A stretch of DNA of 14,798 bases from CAYIBZ01 sp964361795 (lineage in GTDB: Bacteria; Patescibacteriota; Minisyncoccia; UBA6257; WO2-44-18), in contig CAYIBZ010000013.1 in the NCBI GenBank assembly GCA_964361795.1, positions 1-14,798 on the forward strand. Direction: 5' to 3'. The notes below the pieces were generated by a model. That model was not told where the DNA came from. It did not search any database and was given only the letters and a program-made list of their open reading frames with translations. Position 1 is the first letter of the stretch, and each line of letters begins with the position of its first letter. Made by a program: the position numbers and the translations under genes. Below, piece by piece: positions 1 through 5,629 of this stretch.

Positions 1-152
1 CTCACACGCAAAAAAACTCGGTCTCCGTTGGCGATTATGTCGTACAGGGAGATTTAGTGGCTTACATTGGAAACACCGGCAACACCCACGGGCCGACCGG
101 CTGTCATTTGCATTTTGAGGTGCACGGAGCTAGGAACTCATTCGGAAAATAA
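1..152 (+). CDS. M23 (LytM-type) metallopeptidase, 3' end only
   Basis: Frame 3 is open from the window edge to a TAA at 150-152, giving the last 49 residues of a protein that begins upstream. The stretch V-G-D-Y-V-x-Q-G-D-L-V-A-Y-I-G-N-T-G followed by T-G-C-H-L-H-F-E-V-H-G is the C-terminal half of the M23 peptidase (lysostaphin/LytM) fold. The H-L-H motif holds a catalytic His and a zinc ligand. Enzymes of this family cut peptidoglycan cross-links outside the cytoplasmic membrane. The protein ends in G-A-R-N-S-F-G-K, close behind the domain as is usual. The last six codons lie inside a sequence that recurs three more times downstream (see the repeat at 133-445). The N-terminal part, any signal peptide and the first zinc motif are outside the window. 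Confidence 0.88.
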   Translation, partial: HTQKNSVSVGDYVVQGDLVAYIGNTGNTHGPTGCHLHFEVHGARNSFGK

Positions 153-164
153 TCTCTAGCGCGT

Positions 165-258
165 TGTTAGCTAAAATGTCAGATCACAAGGAATGACGAC
201 GCAGATGTGTGAATACACTTCCAGGAGAAATGACGCCGTGAACTGACATTTTAGCAGC
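165..258. repeat. Hairpin repeat, copy A
   Basis: Arms 170-187 and 238-255 pair over 18 bp with one mismatch; 13 bp (GCTAAAATGTCAG) are perfect. The roughly 50-nt interior contains GATGTGTGAATACACTTCC, which resembles the interior of copy B read on the other strand (GAGGTGTATGAATATACTCC). No ORF of note. It is probably a dispersed, structured intergenic repeat. Confidence 0.55.
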
Positions 259-268
259 AACCCGAAGG

Positions 269-370
269 GATGCGGACATCTTTTATTCCATAGCTTCGTT
301 TCTCAAGCTCGGAGTATATTCATACACCTCGCTTTCGAATCCTCGCTCTGAAAATAAAATCTGCCGCATC
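269..370. repeat. Hairpin repeat, copy B (inverted relative to A)
   Basis: Arms 269-287 and 353-370 pair imperfectly (GATGCGG and TTTTATT blocks on the left, AATAAAAT and CCGCATC on the right). Read on the minus strand, the interior resembles copy A. A minus-strand ORF of 62 codons crosses this area (508-320), but it has no ribosome site and is made of repeat sequence, so it is not called as a gene. Confidence 0.5.
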
Positions 371-483
371 GCGCAGAGAGCTATTTTCCAAATGAGTTCC
401 AGAACTCATTCGGTAAGTAGGTTCCAAAACCCATTTGGGAAATAGTTTTATCAATGCTTCCTCGCCAACCAATTCCGGTTCAA

Positions 484-612
484 GAAAAATCCAAATTTCA
501 AAGTTCAAATCTCAAATCAAGCTCAAATGACTCAATGTTCAAAAGAAACGGTTTTAGATTTTAGATTTTGGACTTGATTTGTCATTTGGATTTTGACATT
601 TGTCATTGCCAC
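484..612. repeat. Low-complexity CAAAT-type repeat, imperfect inverted arrangement
   Basis: The left half (484-540) is rich in AAATCCAAAT, TTCAAA, CTCAAAT and CAAATGAC units. The right half (555-610) carries their reverse complements, such as GACTTGATTTG, TCATTTGGATTTTGAC and ATTTGTCATT. The same kind of unit is found translated inside thrA at 9066-9095. No gene or promoter could be supported here. The rest of 446-670 shows nothing else recognisable. Confidence 0.5.
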
Positions 613-660
613 TGATTAGTTTGTTTCCGAAAAGCAATATGGATTGAGATCTTTTTTCTA

Positions 661-699
661 CATAAAAAATACCCCTCTAGGTTTTATCCTAGAAGGGGT
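661..699 (-). terminator. Rho-independent terminator of the translin-family gene
   Basis: Stem ACCCCTCTAGG (671-681) pairs with CCTAGAAGGGGT (688-699) around the loop TTTTAT. On the minus strand it is followed by a T-rich run (ATTTTTTATG, 670-661). It lies 10 bp past the stop codon of the gene at 709-1485. Confidence 0.85.
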
Positions 700-708
700 T
701 TGCCTTCT

Positions 709-1485
709 TCAGGCTTTGGCCGCGTTGAGTCGCTTGGCGACTTCATCGGCGACCGACCGGATCGCGGCTCGGAAGTCCAGAACGCGAGCGAGGTCTTCGC
801 TCTCGCGCTGGATGAGCATGGAGATCCGGAACAGCATGCCGCGGTAAGTCTGGCCGAATCCCTTGCGGCGGGTGTGGTTGATGACCATGCCGTAGCAGGT
901 CTCGAACTGGTCCAGGAAGGCGTACATCTCGTTCGCTTTCTTCAGATACTGCTGGCGAAGAGCGATTCTCCGTTCCAGGTCCAGTTCGGGATTCATGAGC
1001 AGGACGGTGTGCAGTTTGGCGAGCTCGCTGATGGAGTCGCCGATGCCAGCCAGCCACGCGGGCGGCCCGATTTTCAGATCTTCGTAGGACGGGATCTGAA
1101 TCTCCGCTCCTTCGTTTTCCGGGAAGAGCAGAGGATAGAGACTGGCGACCATGAACGATTCCGACAGTTCCGCGCCCGCTTCGCTGTCAAATTGCCAGGC
1201 GATATCAGCCGGAAGATCGGCCGCGCCCATCTGGTCCCACAGGTCCCGAAGCTGGTCCTTGCAGTCCTCAATCTTGCCGTGATCGCCGGCCTTAATGGCG
1301 GCGATCATGACTTTCGAGGTCTCGACGATCTTGTTGGACAGCTGGAAACCCAGCTGTCCGATGTCTCGCCGCTGATGTTCAAACTTCTCGGCAAACGACA
1401 CTTCCACTTCCCGATCCGCTCTGCCTCTGCGATCAACCATGGCCGACAGGGCCAATGCGTTGAGCGCTCTCTTCAGATCACTCAT
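709..1485 (-). CDS. Translin/TRAX-family protein, C3PO-type endoribonuclease candidate
   Basis: This 258-residue, probably all-helical protein matches translin/TRAX in motif order. An N-terminal helix of the form H-Q-R-R-D-I...S-N-K-I (38-53) is followed by K-V-M-I-A-A-I-K-A-G-D (58-68). E106-L-S-E109 corresponds to TRAX E126-x-x-E129 (E-Y-V-E). G-I-G-D150-S-I-S-E154-L corresponds to TRAX G-V-A-D193-L-T-G-E197-L. A C-terminal T-R-R-K-G-F helix (205-210) matches the family's R-R-K segment. In eukaryotes translin and TRAX form C3PO, an RNA-binding octamer whose TRAX subunit cuts RNA; archaea have single-gene versions. All four acidic residues of the active site are present, so the protein may be catalytic. 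The start is ATG behind AAAGGAGG with a 4-nt gap; a small hairpin (1498-1511) sits just upstream. It has its own terminator and is GC-rich compared with the thr genes, which suggests transfer. Family assignment fairly sure; activity inferred. Confidence 0.78.
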   Translation of the reverse strand: MSDLKRALNALALSAMVDRRGRADREVEVSFAEKFEHQRRDIGQLGFQLSNKIVETSKVMIAAIKAGDHGKIEDCKDQLRDLWDQMGAADLPADIAWQFDSEAGAELSESFMVASLYPLLFPENEGAEIQIPSYEDLKIGPPAWLAGIGDSISELAKLHTVLLMNPELDLERRIALRQQYLKKANEMYAFLDQFETCYGMVINHTRRKGFGQTYRGMLFRISMLIQRESEDLARVLDFRAAIRSVADEVAKRLNAAKA

Positions 1486-1588
1486 TCGTCCTCCTTTACC
1501 CTAAAAAGGGTGTTTGGGTTTCAAAGAACTCAACTTTATTTTCTAGATGCTAGTCAACAAAGTTGAAATCTTTGCAGAAAAAGATGTG

Positions 1589-1624
1589 ATCCCCGGGAGA
1601 GTCATTGCTGACTCTCCCGGGGAT
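1589..1624 (-). terminator. Strong terminator hairpin after the 278-residue gene
   Basis: A perfect 16-bp stem (1589-1604 with 1609-1624) closes the loop TTGC. On the minus strand a T-run (CTTTTT) follows about six bases later. It separates the unknown gene at 1661-2497 from the translin gene. Confidence 0.75.
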
Positions 1625-1660
1625 TGTGGCCCGATGGTTTATCGGACCGGCGTGTTCAGT

Positions 1661-2497
1661 CTAGTGGCGGCGCTGTCCCGGCTCGCGGGGAGTGCCCGAG
1701 CCGCCGAAGACGCGCGGACGGCGGTTGCGATCGGCCGGACGGTACCGGTCATTCGCCTTCTGGCGCGCCCGGGACCGATCGACCATCTCTCTCGCCCGAT
1801 CATGCGCGTAGAAGCGCATGCCGGGGTTGGCCTGCCGAAGCTCCCTGCGGTGCTTCGGGCAGATCGGCTCGAAGCTGGTCGCCTCGCCCGTTTCCGGGTC
1901 GAAGATGACCGTGTGGTCGCCCTCGCGGATCGGGTTGCCCTTGAGGGGCCCCTCTCCGTGGACGACCGGAACTCGGCTGCCGAGTTCCTTGTCGAAGCGG
2001 GTGACGACCCGCGTCCGCCGATCAAACTCGAATCCGCAGATGGCCGACTGGCCGTTGCGGATGACGCCGTCGTACTTGCACGTGACCGTCTTGGTCGGCG
2101 CCGAGGCGTCCGGACGTTCGTCGTTCAGCTCTTCGCGCTCGGCCTTGTCCTTGGCGCTGACTTCCAGGTAGTCCGTGTAGACCGCCTGGGTTTCCGCCAG
2201 CGTGCGCTGGACGCCCTTGTTGCGAGAGCGGGCGCCGAGCATCGACCAGAACCGCCTGTTGTAGGCGAGGTCGTGCTCCTTCAACCAGTCGTGTCCGATC
2301 GGCGTCACCGGGAACGACTCGATGTCCTTCCCTTCCTTCGCCAGCTCCTCCACCGTCCTCGGCTTGTCGCTCCGCTCCTTGGCGGGCGCCGCGACAACGG
2401 GCGGCGTGGCCGGACTCGCGGCCGCAACCGTCGCTTCGACGGGCTTGGCCACTTCCGGCGTCGCCGGCTCCGGCTGGAGCTTTTCCTTCCGACCCAT
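1661..2497 (-). CDS. Unknown GC-rich protein with a possible Cys/His metal site
   Basis: I do not recognise this 278-residue protein. Residues 10-45 are Pro/Ala-rich and look disordered. Residues 49-130 are charged and probably helical. A compact core (137-216) carries C140, C154, C213 and H216 (C-P-K-H), spaced so that they could bind one zinc. The last 45 residues are very rich in Arg, a likely nucleic-acid-binding tail. No signal peptide or membrane segment is seen. The ATG follows GGAGG with a 6-7 nt gap, the gene has a consensus promoter about 110 bp upstream, and it ends near a strong terminator, so it is a real single-gene unit. A longer + strand ORF (1547-2512) over the same DNA has none of these signals. 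Base composition is far from that of the thr genes and near that of the translin gene, which suggests shared origin or transfer. Confidence 0.75.
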   Translation of the reverse strand: MGRKEKLQPEPATPEVAKPVEATVAAASPATPPVVAAPAKERSDKPRTVEELAKEGKDIESFPVTPIGHDWLKEHDLAYNRRFWSMLGARSRNKGVQRTLAETQAVYTDYLEVSAKDKAEREELNDERPDASAPTKTVTCKYDGVIRNGQSAICGFEFDRRTRVVTRFDKELGSRVPVVHGEGPLKGNPIREGDHTVIFDPETGEATSFEPICPKHRRELRQANPGMRFYAHDRAREMVDRSRARQKANDRYRPADRNRRPRVFGGSGTPREPGQRRH

Positions 2498-2604
2498 CAG
2501 ACACCTCCGTGAATAGCGCCCCTTATCCCACCCCCTCGGTCAAAATGACCAAGAAGTAAAAAATGGGTAAAGAGCGAGTTTGCCATTGATGATGAACTGC
2601 TCCT

Positions 2605-2632
2605 ATTATAGCAAACCTATTAGATTTGTCAA
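2605..2632 (-). promoter_or_regulatory. Consensus sigma-70-type promoter for the 278-residue gene
   Basis: On the minus strand TTGACA (2632-2627) and TATAAT (2610-2605) are both perfect, with 16 bp between. The inferred leader is about 100 nt and contains a small GGTCA/TGACC hairpin (2538-2550). The -35 box starts four bases past the T-run of the tmk terminator. Confidence 0.88.
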
Positions 2633-2636
2633 GGGG

Positions 2637-2662
2637 TCAAAAAAGACCCCATTTTTGGGGTC
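2637..2662 (-). terminator. Terminator of tmk, overlapping its stop codon
   Basis: On the minus strand GACCCC, loop AAAAAT, GGGGTC (2662-2645) is followed by TTTTTTG. The first stem bases are part of the tmk TGA stop codon (2663-2661). Confidence 0.88.
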
Positions 2663-3323
2663 AATTTAGCACGTCTTTAACCATTTCGTATACTTTTAGT
2701 CCGATCTCTTCCGGGGATAGCAACTTGTTATTTTTTACGCAATCAATCACTTTATGATTTTCTGGATTTCGGTTCGCCAGCCAAAGGTAAGCCGCCTCCG
2801 CGTTTTTCAAATGGTTCAAATCAACTTCATGACCATCGCCAGCGCCTCTTTGGAGAGCTAATTTTTGGGCAAGTTCGGCGGGAACTCTAAGTATGATGAC
2901 CAGATCGGGCTTGGGGATTTTCAGAATGGCATATTCAAGGTTATAATCCCATTCGGCGAATTTTGCTCTTTCTTGAGGATCGCTAATCTTTCCGCCTTGG
3001 TGTCCGATATTAGAATCGGTGTAGCGGTCTAAGATTCCGGTTTCTCCTTTGTTCAGGGACGCTTGTATTTTTTGGGAAACATCAAACCTATCAACAGCAT
3101 AGAGAACTGAAGCCACATAAGGATCAACTGAATCCGATTTTCCATATCTGCCAGCTAGATATTCTTCAATCGGGCCAGCCGATTTTTTGCCATATTGCGG
3201 AAAAGAGAAAGTAAAAATTCCGCGGCCTTCTTCTTTGAGCTTTTTAATTAAAAGTTGAGTTTGAGTTTTCTTGCCCGATCCATCCGTGCCCTCTATTACT
3301 ATTAGTTTTCCTCGTTTGTTCAT
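2661..3323 (-). CDS. tmk: Thymidylate (dTMP) kinase family
   Basis: A 220-residue P-loop nucleotide kinase of normal length for dTMP kinase. The Walker A loop G-T-D-G-S-G-K-K-T is at 12-20. The D-R-Y motif (99-101) that contacts the nucleotide, the F-P-Q-Y segment (41-44) and the segment before it fit the family. A polar R-G-A-G-D-G-H-E-V region (159-167) would be the lid. The enzyme phosphorylates dTMP to dTDP in the cytoplasm. Its divergent neighbour is dut, which makes dUMP, the precursor of dTMP, so the two form a dTTP-supply pair. The ATG has no clear ribosome site. It is followed directly by a terminator. The Walker A Lys-Lys is slightly unusual, so another deoxynucleoside monophosphate substrate cannot be excluded. 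Confidence 0.87.
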   Translation of the reverse strand: MNKRGKLIVIEGTDGSGKKTQTQLLIKKLKEEGRGIFTFSFPQYGKKSAGPIEEYLAGRYGKSDSVDPYVASVLYAVDRFDVSQKIQASLNKGETGILDRYTDSNIGHQGGKISDPQERAKFAEWDYNLEYAILKIPKPDLVIILRVPAELAQKLALQRGAGDGHEVDLNHLKNAEAAYLWLANRNPENHKVIDCVKNNKLLSPEEIGLKVYEMVKDVLN

Positions 3324-3336
3324 GGCGACTCTTTCA

Positions 3337-3366
3337 TTGTAAATGAGCTTCTAAACATTTTATACT
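3337..3366 (+). promoter_or_regulatory. Probable dut promoter
   Basis: TTGTAA (3337-3342) and TATACT (3361-3366), spaced 18 bp, lie in the divergent tmk-dut gap. Transcription would start near 3373, just at the AGGAGG ribosome site of dut. Confidence 0.42.
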
Positions 3367-3388
3367 AGTGGTAGGAGGAACACAAATT

Positions 3389-3817
3389 ATGAAAGCCAGA
3401 ATTAAAAGATTTGATAAATCTTTGCCCCTGCCTCGTTATTCCACCGCCGGTTCTGCCGGTCTGGATTGTTATGTCCGCGAAACTACCACAATCGCTCCAA
3501 ATCAAACTGCTTTTATTCCCCTCAATATTGCGGTTCAGCCTCCGAAAAATCATTTTGTTTTGCTGGCGGCCAGAAGTTCTTTGCCAAAACGCGGCCTGTT
3601 TCTAGCCAACGGCGTCGGCATTGCCGACGAAGATTATTGCGGCGATCAGGACGAATACAAAGCGCTGGTCTATAATTACACCGGCCATCCGGTAACCGTG
3701 GAGAAAGGCGATCGCGTTGTTCAAATGATTTTCAAGCCCTACGAGCGGGTGGAATGGGAAGAAGTTGAAAAATTACAGGAAAAAAATCGCGGCGGATTCG
3801 GCTCAACCGGCGCGTAA
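3389..3817 (+). CDS. dut: dUTPase (dUTP diphosphatase)
   Basis: This 142-residue trimeric-type dUTPase shows all five family motifs in order: A-G-S-A-G-L-D (20-26), A-R-S-S-L (61-65), N-G-V-G-I-A-D-E-D-Y-C-G (74-85), K-G-D-R-V-V-Q-M-I-F (106-115) and the C-terminal phosphate-binding arm N-R-G-G-F-G-S-T-G (133-141). It hydrolyses dUTP to dUMP and diphosphate, which keeps uracil out of DNA and feeds dTMP synthesis. I chose the ATG at 3389, 10 nt behind AGGAGG (3373-3378). A GTG at 3368 in the same frame lies ahead of the ribosome site and would be part of the leader. The gene is divergent from tmk. Motif II has Ser-Ser where most members have Ser-Gly, a minor variation. Confidence 0.92.
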   Translation: MKARIKRFDKSLPLPRYSTAGSAGLDCYVRETTTIAPNQTAFIPLNIAVQPPKNHFVLLAARSSLPKRGLFLANGVGIADEDYCGDQDEYKALVYNYTGHPVTVEKGDRVVQMIFKPYERVEWEEVEKLQEKNRGGFGSTGA

Positions 3818-3825
3818 ACGCCATC

Positions 3826-3854
3826 TTGACATCTCTTCAGCAAAAGCGTACCAT
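3826..3854 (+). promoter_or_regulatory. Promoter of the 129-residue gene
   Basis: TTGACA (3826-3831) and TACCAT (3849-3854) are 17 bp apart. They start nine bases past the dut stop codon and lie 24 bp ahead of the next start codon, so the downstream gene can be expressed on its own. Confidence 0.65.
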
Positions 3855-3878
3855 ATCAGCGCACCTTGAAAGGGACGG

Positions 3879-4268
3879 ATGGGCAACCTCATTGGCCACA
3901 CATCTTTCATTTTGTTCAATAAGTCCGGCGTGCATATCGGGTGGTCAATTCCCGTTGCTAGCGAAAAAGAATTTCTCAACGAGGAGACGATTACGCTTGA
4001 CCGCTTTTCTGACGCGTTAAAGATCATGCTGTCCTTGCGTACCGAGGGGCGGATGAGATTGTTCAAGAGAACGCTAACCGCGATTCTAATGGCGGCGATG
4101 GATCGTTCCGCCGGACAAGCGGATGGCGGACACTATTCTTTGCTGTTCGCAAGAAATATTGACTTCGCCCGACAGCAGATTTATGACGCAATCAGAGAAC
4201 TCGGCCTGGATACCAGACAGCATGTTAAGGATAATCAGATTATTCGCCCCGGACCCGAATCTCTATAA
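3879..4268 (+). CDS. Unknown 129-residue protein
   Basis: I do not recognise this protein. The sequence starts with a beta-like segment (I-G-H-T-S-F-I-L-F-N-K-S-G-V-H-I-G-W-S-I, 5-24), then an amphipathic helical middle (40-78) rich in Arg, Leu and Met, then a helix-like C-terminal part (90-112) ending in a polar tail. It has no Cys, no signal peptide and no membrane helix. The start ATG follows AAAGGG with a 4-nt gap. A -35/-10 pair lies just upstream and a terminator overlaps the stop codon, so the single-gene unit is well supported although the function is not. Its codon use is more even than that of the AT-rich enzyme genes, like the other unknown genes here. Confidence 0.72.
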   Translation: MGNLIGHTSFILFNKSGVHIGWSIPVASEKEFLNEETITLDRFSDALKIMLSLRTEGRMRLFKRTLTAILMAAMDRSAGQADGGHYSLLFARNIDFARQQIYDAIRELGLDTRQHVKDNQIIRPGPESL

Positions 4269-4295
4269 ATAACCCAAACTCGGGTTATTTTTTTA
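4267..4295 (+). terminator. Terminator of the 129-residue gene
   Basis: AAATAACCC (4267-4275) and GGGTTATTT (4282-4290) form a 9-bp stem with loop AAACTC and a T7 tract (4288-4294). It overlaps the stop codons of both this gene and thrC, which converge here. On the minus strand the hairpin has a poor T-run, so termination of thrC here is less certain. Confidence 0.85.
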
Positions 4296-5616
4296 TTCTC
4301 TCAAAAAACTCTTCTTTAGTTGTTATCGTCAAACTTAACTTCTTCTTATCAAGGACGTTGCGGAGAGCCGGCGGCAAAGGAAATTTTTTGCCAATCGCTT
4401 TTTCCACTATTTCCGGAAATTTCGCCGGATGCGCGGTTGCCAAAACGATGGTCGGTCCGCTGCTATCACGCGTGATAGCAGCGCTAAGACCCACTGCGGT
4501 GTGAGGGTCAGCGATATAGCCGTATTTCTTATAAACTTCTTTGATAGTTTTCTCTGTCTCCGATTCGGTTACGGTACTTGCCTCCAAATCTTTTTTAATT
4601 GCCGATGGACTGCCATGATATAAGTCCATAATTCTCGCCCAGTTGCTCGGATTGCCGACATCCATCGCGTTAGAAAACGTTAAACGCGTTTTACTTTGTT
4701 TCAATTTACCCGTCCTAAGATATTCCGGAATCTGGCTGTTAATGTTTACCGCCGCAACGAATTTGTTTACCGGCAAACCCAGTCTTTTGGCGAAAAGTCC
4801 CGCAGTAAGATTGCCAAAGTTTCCGCTCGGAACAACAAAAATAGGATTTAGGGTATAGGATTTTCCGTCCGAGGCGGATCCGCCTTCGGCGGAAGGGTAT
4901 AGGGTTTTCAATCGATAATATCCGGCAAAATAATAGTACATTTGAGGAAGCAATCGGCCGATGTTAATGGAGTTTGCGGATGACAAATTTATTTTTTTCC
5001 GAAGCTTCGGATCGCTTAGCGCTTGTTTCGCCAATCTCTGGCAATCGTCAAAATCCCCTTTTACTTCCAGGGCAACGATATTTTTTCCCCAAGTCGCGAT
5101 TTGCTGTTCCTGTAATTTACTGATTCTTTTACTCGGATAAAGAATAAAGACTCTGATATTCGGCAGTCCGTAAAATCCGGCCGCCACCGCGCTGCCAGTA
5201 TCACCGGAGGTAGCAACGATGATATTTAATTTTTGCTTGCTCTTGGTTAAATAGTAATTCATTGCTCGCGCCATAAATCGCGCTCCAAAATCTTTGAAAG
5301 ACAGCGTCGGCCCATGAAAAAGTTCCAGGACATAAAGATTTTTATCCAGTTTTACCAACGGTGCCGCAAAATTAAACGATTCTCTGGTTATTTTCTCCAA
5401 ATCCTTTTCCGGAATATCTATAAATTTTCTTAAAATTTTCCAAAATTGAAAATTGAAAATTCCTGCCTGCCGGTAGGCATGGGAAAATTGAAAATTGTTC
5501 AGCTCGCTGGGCATATATAGTCCTCCATCCTCCGCCAGTCCCCGCAAAAGAGCGGTCTTAAAATCCACAGCTCTGGATCGTTTATTGGTGCTATAGAATA
5601 ACATGGGATTTTGCAT
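4285..5616 (-). CDS. thrC: Threonine synthase
   Basis: A 443-residue PLP enzyme that converts O-phosphohomoserine to threonine, the last step of the pathway encoded upstream. The PLP lysine is K108 in L-S-F-K-D-F-G; A-T-S-G-D-T-G (135-141) and P-S-G-N-F-G-N (263-269) are the phosphate and cofactor loops; D-P-H-T-A-V-G is at 370-376. The N-terminal Y-S-T-N-K segment and T-A-L-L-R-G-L-A-E-D-G-G-L-Y are typical. It starts 13 bp after the regulator gene and is the last gene of the cluster. Three dispersed palindromic repeats are translated inside it, at about residues 41-58, 236-258 and 379-387. They fall between conserved motifs and keep the frame, so the enzyme may still be active. Confidence 0.93.
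   Translation of the reverse strand: MQNPMLFYSTNKRSRAVDFKTALLRGLAEDGGLYMPSELNNFQFSHAYRQAGIFNFQFWKILRKFIDIPEKDLEKITRESFNFAAPLVKLDKNLYVLELFHGPTLSFKDFGARFMARAMNYYLTKSKQKLNIIVATSGDTGSAVAAGFYGLPNIRVFILYPSKRISKLQEQQIATWGKNIVALEVKGDFDDCQRLAKQALSDPKLRKKINLSSANSINIGRLLPQMYYYFAGYYRLKTLYPSAEGGSASDGKSYTLNPIFVVPSGNFGNLTAGLFAKRLGLPVNKFVAAVNINSQIPEYLRTGKLKQSKTRLTFSNAMDVGNPSNWARIMDLYHGSPSAIKKDLEASTVTESETEKTIKEVYKKYGYIADPHTAVGLSAAITRDSSGPTIVLATAHPAKFPEIVEKAIGKKFPLPPALRNVLDKKKLSLTITTKEEFFERIKK
4459..4482. repeat. 24-bp perfect palindrome inside thrC
   Basis: GCTGCTATCACG is followed directly by its own reverse complement. It is translated as part of A-A-I-T-R-D-S-S-G, between the conserved D-P-H-T-A-V-G segment and the P-T-I-V-L-A-T-A-H-P-A-K-F segment. 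Confidence 0.75.
4851..4908. repeat. GC-rich palindrome between 14-bp direct repeats inside thrC
   Basis: GGGTATAGGATTTT (4851-4864) and GGGTATAGGGTTTT (4895-4908) flank an imperfect palindrome whose centre AGGCGGATCCGCCT (4872-4885) is perfect. It is translated as roughly residues 236-258, including S-A-E-G-G-S-A-S-D-G, just before the P-S-G-N-F-G loop. Confidence 0.72.
5442..5496. repeat. Palindrome flanked by AAAATTG heptads inside thrC
   Basis: AAAATTG units repeat from 5442 to 5461 and again from 5484 to 5496. Between them lies TGCCTGCCGGTAGGCA (5464-5479), a palindrome with one mismatched pair. It is translated as residues of about 41-58 (N-F-Q-F-S-H-A-Y-R-Q-A-G-I-F-N-F-Q-F). Confidence 0.7.
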
Positions 5617-5629
5617 AAATTTTAGAATC

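Larger units (their letters stand above)
133..445. repeat. Four copies of the peptidase gene end, N-(S/P)-F-G-K-stop
   Basis: The last codons of the upstream peptidase (AAC TCA TTC GGA AAA TAA, 135-152) recur at 403-420 (+, AAC TCA TTC GGT AAG TAG), at 428-445 (+, AAC CCA TTT GGG AAA TAG) and on the minus strand at 398-381 (AAC TCA TTT GGA AAA TAG). The two later + copies belong to a 25-bp tandem unit (396-420 and 421-445, both starting GTTCCA). The minus copy and the 403 copy are head to head. Almost all differences fall at third codon positions, apart from one Ser/Pro change. The copies bracket the hairpin repeats at 165-370. Confidence 0.75.

Noticed and set aside
320..508. 62-codon minus-strand ORF
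   Set aside because: Made of the repeat sequences described at 269-445; no ribosome site or promoter.
700..1566. 288-codon open frame on the + strand over the translin gene
   Set aside because: It is the antisense shadow of a GC-rich gene. It has no ribosome site, and the minus-strand gene has a start site, terminator and recognisable motifs.
1486..1600. Promoter for the translin gene at a TTGACT on the minus strand
   Set aside because: No -10 box at a workable distance; other pairings were too weak to list.
1547..2512. 321-codon open frame on the + strand over the 278-residue gene
   Set aside because: Long only because of high GC. It would run through the terminator hairpin at 1589-1624, while promoter, ribosome site and terminator all fit the minus strand.
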